Shown here: piece by piece, positions 7,967 through 15,580 of the stretch
Numbering within the stretch: position 1 is the first letter of the stretch
Layout: each line of letters opens with the position of its first letter
Assembly: GCA_964527995.1 (NCBI GenBank)
Contig: CAZGRP010000012.1
Span: 1 to 64,000 of the forward strand
Reading direction: 5' to 3'
DNA from: CAZGRP01 sp964527995
Lineage (GTDB): Bacteria; Zhuqueibacterota; Zhuqueibacteria; Oceanimicrobiales; CAZGRP01
DNA length: 64,000 nucleotides
The notes under the pieces: generated by a model
Told to the model about the DNA's origin: nothing
Databases searched by the model: none
The model's input: only the letters and a program-made list of their open reading frames with translations
Program-made: the position numbers and the translations under genes

Positions 7967-10507
7967 CTACGACAGCGCTTCGCAGTCGTACCAGTGAATC
8001 AGACCGAGTTCATGTTTGTGGCTCAGCATCGGGTGCGAGGGAATGATGCGCAGGCGATAGCGCCACTGGTGTCGCGGCTCGGGCTGGTAGCGAATGTGGT
8101 AGCGGTAGATGCCCTCGGCATCGAGGCCGTGCGACTCCATGGGCACGGTATGCGGCAGCACACCGTTCACCGAGCAGGGCTCACAGAGCAGTTCGACACG
8201 AACGCTGGCGGGATCGACGGCACCCAGATAAATCCGGGCGGTGACCTCGATTCCTTCACCGTTGACGGCGGTCACGTCGGTGAAGTGAACGAAAGGCCAA
8301 CTTTGACGGATGTGCTTTTTCCATGCCGCCAGGGCCGCGGCGCTGGCGAAGCGATCGGCCACGAACCGCATCCCTCGCCGGGCCATGGGGACATACATTC
8401 GTTCCACGTATCGGGACACCATGGTTTCGGTGTTGAACACAGGCACAATCGAGCTGATGGAGGCTTTCATCTTGCGAATCCAGCCTTTCGGCAGGCCGTC
8501 GGAATCACGGTCGTAGAAAAGAGGGATGATCTCGTTCTCGAGGACGCCGTAGAGGGCTTCTGCATCCGCCGCATCTTGCTCTTCGGTCGTCTCGAACTCT
8601 TCGCCACTACCGATAGCCCAGCCGTTGTCGCCGTTGTACCCTTCGGCCCACCAGCCGTCGAGGATGCTGCAATTGATGCCACCATTGATGGGCACCTTTT
8701 GGCCGCTCGTGCCGCTTGCTTCCAGGGGTCGGCGGGGGTTGTTAAGCCAGAGATCGACACCCTGAACCAGGTGCCGGGCGACCTTCATGTCGTAGTCCTC
8801 CAGGAAAACCACGCGGCCGCGGAAGCCCTCCCACTGGGAGATCTCGTTGATACGGCGAATCAACGCCTGGCCCAGCTTGTCGGCCGGGTGGGCTTTGCCG
8901 GCAAACAGAATCTGTACCGGCTTGCCCGGCTGTGTCAGCAGCCGACGTGCCCGGTCGATGTCCCTGAAGATGAGGTCGGCACGCTTGTAAGGCGCAAAGC
9001 GGCGTGCAAAGCCGATGGTGAGTGCCTCCGGATCGAGGATGTGCTCGACCGCGGCCAACTCCTCCTTGCTGGCGGCCAGCCTGTTCAGCCGCCGCAGCAA
9101 TCGTTCCCGGACGAATCCGATGAGCCGGTTCTTGAGCTTCTGATGGGTTTCCCAAAGAACCTCATCCGGGATCTCCTCCACATGCTTCCAGTACTGCTCG
9201 TCGGTCAGGTGCTCCTGCCAGCGACCGTTGAGGTGGCGGTCATAGAGCGCCACCATCTCAGGAGCGATCCAGGTATGCGTGTGTACGCCGTTGGTAATGG
9301 AGGTGATCGGCACCTCGGGCTCGGTCACCCCGGGCCACAAGTGCCGCCACATCTTGCGGGCGACCTCACCATGCAGAGCACTGACGCCGTTAGTGAGTGC
9401 CGACAAACGAACGGCCAGAACCGTCATGCTGAACACCTTGCGACCGTCTGGCCTGGTCTGTGCCCCGAGGCCGAGCAGGCTCGCCAGCGGAATGCCAGCC
9501 GACTCGCAGTAGTTTCGGAAATACTTGTGTACGCGAGGCAGGGTGAAGGTTTCGTTTCCGGCCGCCACCGGCGTGTGGGTCGTAAACACCGTGCTTGCCG
9601 CCACCGCCTCCACGGCGTCGTCGAAGTCGAGATGGTACCGTTCCATGAAGCGGCGGATGCGCTCGAGCCCGAGGAAGGCCACGTGCCCCTCGTTCATGTG
9701 CCACACCGATGGCTCGATGCCGAGAACTTCCAACACCCGCACGCCGCCGATGCCGAGGAGGATTTCCTGGGAGATGCGCAGGTCGCGCTCGGCCCCATAC
9801 AATTGACTGGTGATAGCACGGTCGGCTGGGCTGTTTTCCGGGATATCAGAGTCCAGCAGATAGACCTTGACTCGGCCGACGCTCACCTGCCAGAGGCGGG
9901 CGTAAAGGCGGCGATAGGGGAGCTCGACGCTGATGATCAGGTCGTGGCCGCTGGCGTCCTTCACCACCTCGAGAGGCATCTCCTCGAACGGATGACTCGG
10001 GTAGATAACGTTCTGGTGGCCGGCCCGGTCGATTTCCTGCCGGAAGTAGCCGTTGCGATAGAGCAGCCCCATGCCGACGAAGGGGACGCCAAGATCGCTT
10101 GCGGACTTGCAGTGGTCGCCGGCCAGCACGCCCAGCCCGCCCGAATAGATCGGCAGGCATTCGTGGAAGGCAAACTCTGCCGAAAAATAGGCCACGGGCC
10201 CGCCCGCGAAACCGGGATAGGTGCGACTGAACCAGGTCTGATCATCTTGCAGGTAGGACTCCAGCTGCTCGATCACTTCATGGTACCTGGCCATGAAAGC
10301 TGAGTCACGCACCAATTCCTCGAGACGCTCGATCGGCGTCTGGCGCAGGAGTCGTACCGGATTCCGTATGCTACCGTGCGAGGGGTCGATGGTCGCGAAT
10401 AATTCTCGAGCCTGGGGATTCCAACTCCACCAGAGGTTGAACGCGAGCTTCTTGAGACCCTGGAGTTCCTCTGGAAGAACAAACCGCGGTGACTGATAAT
10501 CGCTCAT
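7967..10507 (-). CDS. glgP: alpha-glucan (glycogen) phosphorylase
   Basis: This enzyme cleaves alpha-1,4-glucans with phosphate to release glucose-1-phosphate, using pyridoxal phosphate. The 846-residue length and the N-terminal DUF3417 segment (LKKLAFNLWWSWNPQARELF, about 14-33) place it in the shorter bacterial/archaeal GlgP subfamily, not the muscle/MalP type. Conserved blocks include PVAYFSAEFAFHECLPIYSG, WHMNEGHVAF, and the PLP-region motif EASGTSGQK with the binding lysine. The start is MSDYQSPRF, preceded by CAGGAA. It is transcribed divergently from transketolase, so storage glucan breakdown and pentose phosphate genes sit together. Confidence 0.95.
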   Translation of the reverse strand: MSDYQSPRFVLPEELQGLKKLAFNLWWSWNPQARELFATIDPSHGSIRNPVRLLRQTPIERLEELVRDSAFMARYHEVIEQLESYLQDDQTWFSRTYPGFAGGPVAYFSAEFAFHECLPIYSGGLGVLAGDHCKSASDLGVPFVGMGLLYRNGYFRQEIDRAGHQNVIYPSHPFEEMPLEVVKDASGHDLIISVELPYRRLYARLWQVSVGRVKVYLLDSDIPENSPADRAITSQLYGAERDLRISQEILLGIGGVRVLEVLGIEPSVWHMNEGHVAFLGLERIRRFMERYHLDFDDAVEAVAASTVFTTHTPVAAGNETFTLPRVHKYFRNYCESAGIPLASLLGLGAQTRPDGRKVFSMTVLAVRLSALTNGVSALHGEVARKMWRHLWPGVTEPEVPITSITNGVHTHTWIAPEMVALYDRHLNGRWQEHLTDEQYWKHVEEIPDEVLWETHQKLKNRLIGFVRERLLRRLNRLAASKEELAAVEHILDPEALTIGFARRFAPYKRADLIFRDIDRARRLLTQPGKPVQILFAGKAHPADKLGQALIRRINEISQWEGFRGRVVFLEDYDMKVARHLVQGVDLWLNNPRRPLEASGTSGQKVPINGGINCSILDGWWAEGYNGDNGWAIGSGEEFETTEEQDAADAEALYGVLENEIIPLFYDRDSDGLPKGWIRKMKASISSIVPVFNTETMVSRYVERMYVPMARRGMRFVADRFASAAALAAWKKHIRQSWPFVHFTDVTAVNGEGIEVTARIYLGAVDPASVRVELLCEPCSVNGVLPHTVPMESHGLDAEGIYRYHIRYQPEPRHQWRYRLRIIPSHPMLSHKHELGLIHWYDCEALS

Positions 10508-10941
10508 TTCCTGTCCTGGTGTTTGCCGGAACCTAGTGCTTGCATGGCATGGCTTACCGTCCTGATTCCATCCTTACTGATCGGCTTTCCGCTCGGAAGT
10601 ATGAGCCCGCGCCGCACGGCATGGACCCTTTAGGGGATTTCCTTGAGCGTAGTGGGGAATGAACCGTCGTGGCCCACTCGTTGTCTGGGAGGGTGGTTTC
10701 GGTAGGCCGCAGCCTCCCTTGCCTCACCGCACCGTATACATTGAGCCGTCAAGATCCTTTAAGTTACTCAGATTCACAACAAATGCAAGAGGAATTTCTC
10801 GACCTCGTGCCCTTTGTTGCCGGCTATGCCGGGTCAGTTCCAGGTTGGTAAAATCACCACAACTTCCCTTGCCAGAGGGTCGATCGAAGTGTATATTAGA
10901 TTCTCGCGGCTCACTTACAACAGAAAAGGAGTACTTCTAAC
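10508..10941. other. divergent intergenic region glgP/tkt
   Basis: This 434-base gap lies between the divergent glgP and transketolase genes. A clear promoter for transketolase lies at its right end. Short open frames here have no ribosome site or protein-like composition. No promoter could be read confidently for glgP. Confidence 0.6.
10869..10897 (+). promoter_or_regulatory. transketolase promoter
   Basis: TTGCCA (10869-10874) and TATATT (10892-10897) are exactly 17 bases apart, a sigma-70-type promoter about 45 bases before the transketolase ATG. AAAGGAG supplies the ribosome binding site. Confidence 0.65.
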
Positions 10942-12960
10942 ATGGCTACCGAAGACTTGTCATCGGAAACGGTTCGCCTGGCGGTAAATACCATCAAGAT
11001 GTTGGCGGTGGATGCGGTTCAAAAGGCGAACTCCGGGCACCCCGGTCTGCCGATGGGGGCGGCTGATTACGCCTTCGAGATCTGGTACCATCACCTCCGT
11101 TTTCAGCCGCAGGACCCCCATTGGATCAACCGCGATCGCTTTGTGCTCTCCGCCGGTCACGGCTCGATGCTGCTCTATGCCCTTCTTCACCTCGCGGGGT
11201 ACGACCTGCCCATGTCGGAGCTGCAGAAGTTCCGGCAGTACGGCAGCCGCACCCCAGGTCACCCTGAGTATGGCCACACGCCAGGGGTAGAAACCACCAC
11301 CGGACCGTTGGGGCAGGGATTCAGCAACGGTGTCGGCATGGCGATCGCCGCAAAAATGATGGCCGCTCGCTTCAACACCGCCGAGCACACCATCGTGGAC
11401 AGTCGCGTCTACGGCATCGTCAGCGACGGCGACTTGATGGAGGGGATCGCATCGGAGGCTGCCTCGATCGCCGGTCATCTTGGCCTCGGCAACCTGGTTT
11501 ATGTCTACGACGACAACAAGATCAGCATTGCCGGTTCGACCGAACTCTCCTTTTCCGAGGATGTCGGCAAGCGCTTCGAAGCCTACGGCTGGTATGTGCA
11601 ACATATCGACGGGCACGACCATCACCAGATTCAGCACGCCCTCCATCAGGCGAACCGCGAATCGGAACGGCCTTCCATCATCGTTGCCCGCACCCATATC
11701 GCCCACGGAAGTCCGAACAAACACGACACCGCCGGTGCGCATGGGGCGCCGCTGGGTGAAGAGGAAGTGATCGCCACCAAGAAGAACCTCGGCTGGCCGC
11801 TCGAACCAACCTTTTACGTGCCTGACGAGGTGCGGCAGATGTGGGCCGGCCGCGTCCAGGAGTTGCGCCAGCAGGTGTACGAGCCGTGGCAGGCCACGTT
11901 CCAGGCGTGGCGGCGGGCCAACCCGGAACTGGCAGCGCTCTGGGATCAGCAGTTCGAGCGCCGGGTCCCAGACGATCTGGAAGACCAACTCCTGGCCATC
12001 GCTCCAAAACAGGCTGAGGCCACGCGCATCCATTCGAGCAAGGTACTGCAGAAGGCTGCCGAGCTGGTTCCCGCTCTATGCGGAGGCTCAGCCGATCTCG
12101 AGCCCTCGACGAAGACGCTCATCGAGTCTTCGACCTCCATCCGTAAGGGTGATTTCGGCGGCCGCAATGTCCACTTCGGCGTTCGTGAACACGGCATGGG
12201 CGGCATTGTCAACGGCATGGCCCTGTTCGGCGGCACCATCCCTTATGGCTCTACTTTTCTGATCTTCTCCGACTACATGCGCCCGTCGGTGCGGCTGGCG
12301 GCGATGATGGGCATTCAGGTATTGTTCATCTACACCCACGACAGCATCTTTCTCGGAGAGGACGGCCCCACGCATCAACCGATTGAGCAGCTCGCCTCGC
12401 TGCGGCTGATCCCCAACCTGACGGTGATGCGGCCTGCCGACGGTGAAGAGACAGCCCTGGCTTACGCCTGGGCCTTGCGCCATCGCAGCGGCCCGACCGC
12501 CTTCGCCCTGACACGCCAGAAACTACCGCCGCTGCCGCGATCGCAGCCGCTCACACCGGAGATCTTCAACAAGGGTGCGTACGTGGTAGTGGAAGAGAAG
12601 TCGACGCCAGCCGACGTGGTTCTCGTCGCCAGTGGCTCCGAAGCCGGGTTGGCTGTCGAGACCAGTTCGCTGCTGGCAAAGGAGGGGTATTCCGTACGTG
12701 TGGTGTCGATGCCGTGCCAGCAGCTCTTTCTGCAGCAACCTCCTGAGGTGCGCAAAGCGATCGTGCCGGTAGGAGATGCGCGCATCGTCGCCCTCGAGGC
12801 GGGCCGACCGGAAACCTGGTGTCCGGTCGCCGGCTCGGATGCACTCGTCATCGGCCTCAGCCGCTTTGGCGCTTCCGCACCCCAACAGGTGCTGGCAAAA
12901 GAGTTCGGCTTTGTGCCCGAAGCTGTGGCGGCGAAAGTGGTAGACTGGATGCGGCGATAA
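10942..12960 (+). CDS. tkt: transketolase
   Basis: Transketolase is a thiamine-diphosphate enzyme of the non-oxidative pentose phosphate pathway that moves two-carbon ketol units between sugar phosphates. At 672 residues it is full length. It shows the N-terminal substrate region (ANSGHPGLPMGAADYAFEIW), GHGSMLLYALLHLAGY, TTTGPLGQG, and the cofactor motif starting GDGDLMEGIASEAASIAGH with DDN about 30 residues on. The pyrimidine domain has GVREHGMGGI and THDSIFLGEDGPTHQPIEQ. AAAGGAG precedes the ATG. 6-Phosphogluconolactonase, of the same pathway, is convergent just downstream. Confidence 0.97.
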   Translation: MATEDLSSETVRLAVNTIKMLAVDAVQKANSGHPGLPMGAADYAFEIWYHHLRFQPQDPHWINRDRFVLSAGHGSMLLYALLHLAGYDLPMSELQKFRQYGSRTPGHPEYGHTPGVETTTGPLGQGFSNGVGMAIAAKMMAARFNTAEHTIVDSRVYGIVSDGDLMEGIASEAASIAGHLGLGNLVYVYDDNKISIAGSTELSFSEDVGKRFEAYGWYVQHIDGHDHHQIQHALHQANRESERPSIIVARTHIAHGSPNKHDTAGAHGAPLGEEEVIATKKNLGWPLEPTFYVPDEVRQMWAGRVQELRQQVYEPWQATFQAWRRANPELAALWDQQFERRVPDDLEDQLLAIAPKQAEATRIHSSKVLQKAAELVPALCGGSADLEPSTKTLIESSTSIRKGDFGGRNVHFGVREHGMGGIVNGMALFGGTIPYGSTFLIFSDYMRPSVRLAAMMGIQVLFIYTHDSIFLGEDGPTHQPIEQLASLRLIPNLTVMRPADGEETALAYAWALRHRSGPTAFALTRQKLPPLPRSQPLTPEIFNKGAYVVVEEKSTPADVVLVASGSEAGLAVETSSLLAKEGYSVRVVSMPCQQLFLQQPPEVRKAIVPVGDARIVALEAGRPETWCPVAGSDALVIGLSRFGASAPQQVLAKEFGFVPEAVAAKVVDWMRR

Positions 12961-13018
12961 CGCGCGGCATCAACAACTGAAAGCATCGTCTGGCCGGGGG
13001 CGGCCCTTTTCGCAAGAA

Positions 13019-13084
13019 AAAACCACGGATGAATGGCCGTGAGGCGACTCCAGGCACGGATCGCCGGCGTCCGTCCGTGGTTTT
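13019..13084. terminator. candidate bidirectional terminator between tkt and pgl
   Basis: Eleven-base arms AAAACCACGGA (13019-13029) and TCCGTGGTTTT (13074-13084) are complementary and give A/T runs on both sides, suiting two convergent genes. The 44-base interval carries a smaller CCGTG...CACGG pairing. The right arm touches the pgl stop codon. Confidence 0.5.
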
Positions 13085-13908
13085 CAGCTTCCGGAGCGGC
13101 TGATATCACCCGCGGCAGATTTGGAAGGCCACCGGCGGACCGCCAGCGACGGGGATGAGAGGTCCAACCGAGAAGCGGCCTCCTCGTCGACCAGCCAGAA
13201 GAGGGTGCCGTCCCTCGGCTGTATGAGGCGCGCCGGCAACTCGCCGGCAGCAGGTGCAACGGAGAGAACCTTGCGGAGGATTTCCGCTTTGCTCGCGCCG
13301 GAGACCAAAAAAGCGACCGTGCGGGCGGCGTTGAGCACAGGCAGAGTCAGCGTGATGCGATGTGTGTGCAGCTTTGCCACCCAGACGGCCACTACCATCC
13401 GCTCCTTCTCAAGGATGGCTGTGGTTCCCGGGAACAGAGATGCCGTATGGCCGTCCTCGCCGAGCCCGAGCAGCACCAGGTCGAAACGTGGCGGCTGGTT
13501 CGGCGAAACGCCGAAGAAGCTCCTCAGGGTTTCCTCGTATCGCTGGGCTGCCTGTGCCGGATCCGGCAGCTCCGCTGGAATACGAAAGACGTGCCCTTCC
13601 GGGATGGGTACGCGGCTGAGCAGAGCCTCCGCCACCATGCGGTAGTTGCTGTCCGGATGGTCGGGGGGCACACAGCGCTCGTCGCCCCAGAAAAGGTAGG
13701 TGCGGGACCAGTCAACTTCAGATCGCCACGGCTCCCTCGCCAGGGCCTCATAGGCACGCCTTGGCGTGTTTCCTCCGGCCAGGGCAATCGTGAAGCGGCC
13801 ACGTTGTGAAACAGCTTCCCGGCCGACGTTTGTGAACAATTCGGCCGCTGCCTCTGCGAGCCGGGCGGGATTGGAAGTCAGCCAGAGTTCTGGTTCTGAG
13901 AAGGTCAT
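13084..13908 (-). CDS. pgl: 6-phosphogluconolactonase
   Basis: This enzyme hydrolyses 6-phosphogluconolactone to 6-phosphogluconate in the oxidative pentose phosphate branch (SOL/DevB type). The 274-residue protein has the family blocks FTIALAGGNTPRRAYEAL (about 40-57), YLFWGDERCVPPDHPDSNY (about 71-89) and FDLVLLGLGEDGHTASLFPG (about 140-159). The last carries the GxGxDGHTASLFP signature. The C-terminal 25 residues are extra and Ser-rich. It faces transketolase and follows the DUF2283 gene by 18 bases, so it may be the last gene of the rhomboid operon. Confidence 0.93.
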   Translation of the reverse strand: MTFSEPELWLTSNPARLAEAAAELFTNVGREAVSQRGRFTIALAGGNTPRRAYEALAREPWRSEVDWSRTYLFWGDERCVPPDHPDSNYRMVAEALLSRVPIPEGHVFRIPAELPDPAQAAQRYEETLRSFFGVSPNQPPRFDLVLLGLGEDGHTASLFPGTTAILEKERMVVAVWVAKLHTHRITLTLPVLNAARTVAFLVSGASKAEILRKVLSVAPAAGELPARLIQPRDGTLFWLVDEEAASRLDLSSPSLAVRRWPSKSAAGDISRSGS

Positions 13909-13926
13909 GGTCGGTTAGCTCGCCGC

Positions 13927-14244
13927 TCAGGCTGCTGCCTTCCTTTTGCTCGCATGCAGAATCGTAATCCCCACTACCTCCCCCTTTTCGTACCTGATGA
14001 TGATGTCATCCTCGGTTAGCTCGGTATCATCCGCATGGCTGGGTTTCTTGAAGTTCAGGTACAGAACATCCGCTTCTTCATCATAGCTATACCAAATGCG
14101 CTTGTACGGGATGTTCAGCAGGCGGGGCGTCAGGGTTAGAATGTCTTTTAGGTCGATCGAGGCCACAGCCTTGTCCTCCGTTCCTATCTCTGTTCCCACG
14201 CGGGCAACTATTCGGTGAAGATCTCCTACAGAAATCCTACCCAC
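13927..14244 (-). CDS. DUF2283 family protein
   Basis: This 105-residue protein has a C-terminal DUF2283-type core at about 45-95: RIWYSYDEEADVLYLNFKK, then ADDTELTEDDIIIRYEKGEVVGITILHASK. This is a small beta-rich domain found in short, often mobile genes of unknown role. The GTG start overlaps the end of the rhomboid gene by 19 bases. The N-terminal 35 residues are not recognised, so a later start is possible. Confidence 0.75.
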   Translation of the reverse strand: MGRISVGDLHRIVARVGTEIGTEDKAVASIDLKDILTLTPRLLNIPYKRIWYSYDEEADVLYLNFKKPSHADDTELTEDDIIIRYEKGEVVGITILHASKRKAAA

Positions 14245-15068
14245 AACGCCAGCACGAAGCTGAGGATCGTCAACGCCGCCGAGGCGAGCGCCAGCAGGTG
14301 ATCTCTCGAGCTTTCACGCTTGCTCTCGTGGTAGCCAAGCAGTTGGCCACCCAAATAACCACCGATAAAACCGCCGGCGTGGGCCCAGTTGTTGACTTCC
14401 GAGAACATAAAACCGAACAGGAAAAGGATCACAGCCCACTGCCCGATCTGGCGATAGATGGCCGTGCCGAAGGCGCCGCCGCGCGTGCGGCCGTAATAGA
14501 CCAGAGCCCCGAACAGGCCAAAGATCGAACCGGAAGCTCCGATGGTGAAAGCCACGCCGAGGAGGTCCGACGCCAGGAAGCCAAGCACACCGGCTACAGT
14601 GAAAATCACCATCAGGCGCGAGGCGCCGTAGACCTGCTCAGCGATCGGGCCGATCTGGCGAATCCACAGTACGTTGAACAGGATGTGCAGGAGGCCGCCG
14701 TGCAGGTAAATGGCCGTGAACAGCGTCCACCAGCGGCCCCGACTGAGGGCATAGCTGCCCGTCATGCCCAGTCTGTCCAGAGCGGGCCCGCTAGGCGACA
14801 GAAAGCTCAGAAACCCTCTCGACCGGAAGATCGCCGCTGGATCCACCAGCAGGCTGATGACATACATGGCGATCATCAACCCGGTGATGACCGAAACGAC
14901 GCCGACATCGCCGAACAGGTTGTTGATCACCGGACCCCAGCCCCACAACCCCGGCCGCCAGCGGCCGCAGTTTATGCAGCGCTTGGCATCGATGCTCACC
15001 AGACGACCACAACTCGGGCAAAGAGTGGTGCCGTGTCTCTTCGGTTTGAGTTTTTCGATAAATCCCAT
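14226..15068 (-). CDS. rhomboid intramembrane serine protease with zinc ribbon
   Basis: Rhomboids cleave membrane proteins within the bilayer. This 280-residue protein has an N-terminal zinc ribbon (Cys17, 20, 31, 34: CPSC...CINC). The membrane domain that follows carries the L1-loop and TM2 features (WWTLFTAIYLHGGLLHILFNVLWI), the catalytic GASG serine (S179) and the catalytic histidine (H230, WAHAGGFIGGYLGG). All expected catalytic parts are present. It starts two bases after the stop of the upstream membrane protein gene and overlaps the DUF2283 gene. The zinc ribbon is probably a cytosolic substrate or partner-binding module. Confidence 0.93.
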   Translation of the reverse strand: MGFIEKLKPKRHGTTLCPSCGRLVSIDAKRCINCGRWRPGLWGWGPVINNLFGDVGVVSVITGLMIAMYVISLLVDPAAIFRSRGFLSFLSPSGPALDRLGMTGSYALSRGRWWTLFTAIYLHGGLLHILFNVLWIRQIGPIAEQVYGASRLMVIFTVAGVLGFLASDLLGVAFTIGASGSIFGLFGALVYYGRTRGGAFGTAIYRQIGQWAVILFLFGFMFSEVNNWAHAGGFIGGYLGGQLLGYHESKRESSRDHLLALASAALTILSFVLALWVGFL

Positions 15069-15069
15069 T

Positions 15070-15456
15070 TCAAGAACCGTGAGGCAAGTAGATCACAAAG
15101 TCGCGCTCCTCAGAGGGCGGCATTGGCTTTCGCAGATGAAGGACCAGCACCGCCAGCCCGGCGACGGCGGCGGCCGCAGCCGCCCCCACGCCGGCACCCC
15201 GTAGAATCACCCCAGCCAGCACCCCCATCCAGCCGGCGGCCGCAAGCACAGGCCAGAGGAAAGCGAGTCGCAGCAGACGGCGTGGATGGAACCGCCGTAA
15301 CGGCTCGGCCTCCACGTTCACATCGACCTCGACGTCGACGCCTACGTCCGCGTCTACCTCCAGCCCCTCTGCATCGTCTCGATCCTGGAAATGCCTGACA
15401 GCGGCGACAAACGAGCCAAGAGTACCGGCAACGGCTGCAGCCAGATAGATGGCCAT
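15070..15456 (-). CDS. small membrane protein with acidic VD-rich loop
   Basis: This 128-residue protein has a hydrophobic N-terminus (2-18), an acidic repetitive stretch of alternating Val and Asp/Glu (about 30-52), two hydrophobic segments (about 65-85 and 88-107) and a short polar tail. It is not recognised. A GAAGGA site precedes the ATG, a good promoter lies upstream, and the rhomboid gene begins immediately after the stop. Together these support it as the first gene of a rhomboid-DUF2283-pgl operon. It could be a rhomboid partner or substrate, but nothing in the sequence proves this. Confidence 0.6.
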   Translation of the reverse strand: MAIYLAAAVAGTLGSFVAAVRHFQDRDDAEGLEVDADVGVDVEVDVNVEAEPLRRFHPRRLLRLAFLWPVLAAAGWMGVLAGVILRGAGVGAAAAAAVAGLAVLVLHLRKPMPPSEERDFVIYLPHGS

Positions 15457-15504
15457 ATTCCTTCGAGATTCTCCTGTCTGTAATTCAAATCAGCGTGTAG
15501 GGTG

Positions 15505-15539
15505 CCGACCCCTGGCCCTCGAATGTAGCCAGGGGTCGG
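15505..15539. promoter_or_regulatory. 12-bp inverted repeat flanking the -10 box
   Basis: The arms CCGACCCCTGGC (15505-15516) and GCCAGGGGTCGG (15528-15539) are perfectly complementary, with an 11-base centre. The centre holds the -10 box of the minus-strand promoter before the small membrane protein gene. The repeat fits an operator bound by a dimeric regulator. It cannot be a transcribed leader hairpin if the -10 assignment is right. Confidence 0.5.
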
Positions 15540-15550
15540 GTGAAAGTCAA
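15522..15550 (-). promoter_or_regulatory. promoter of the rhomboid operon
   Basis: On the minus strand TTGACT (15545-15550) and TACATT (15522-15527) are 17 bases apart. The start codon lies about 65 bases downstream, preceded by GAAGGA. Confidence 0.6.
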
Positions 15551-15580
15551 GAAAAAGGCCGTCACCGAAGGCCGGCGGCC
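15551..15580 (-). terminator. intrinsic terminator of the dipeptidyl-peptidase III gene
   Basis: On the minus strand GGCCG (15576-15580) pairs with CGGCC (15557-15561) around a CCG/CGG inner stem, and a run of five T follows. It overlaps the last codons of the gene, and the rhomboid operon promoter begins directly after it. Confidence 0.55.

Noticed and set aside
7964..10303. Long open frame on the plus strand opposite glycogen phosphorylase
   Set aside because: It is antisense to a clear GlgP reading frame. Its translation is rich in His, Val and Gln with no family motif, as expected from the complement of GC-rich codons.
10659..10940. Small plus-strand frame before transketolase
   Set aside because: It contains the transketolase promoter, has no ribosome site and reads as mixed low-quality sequence.
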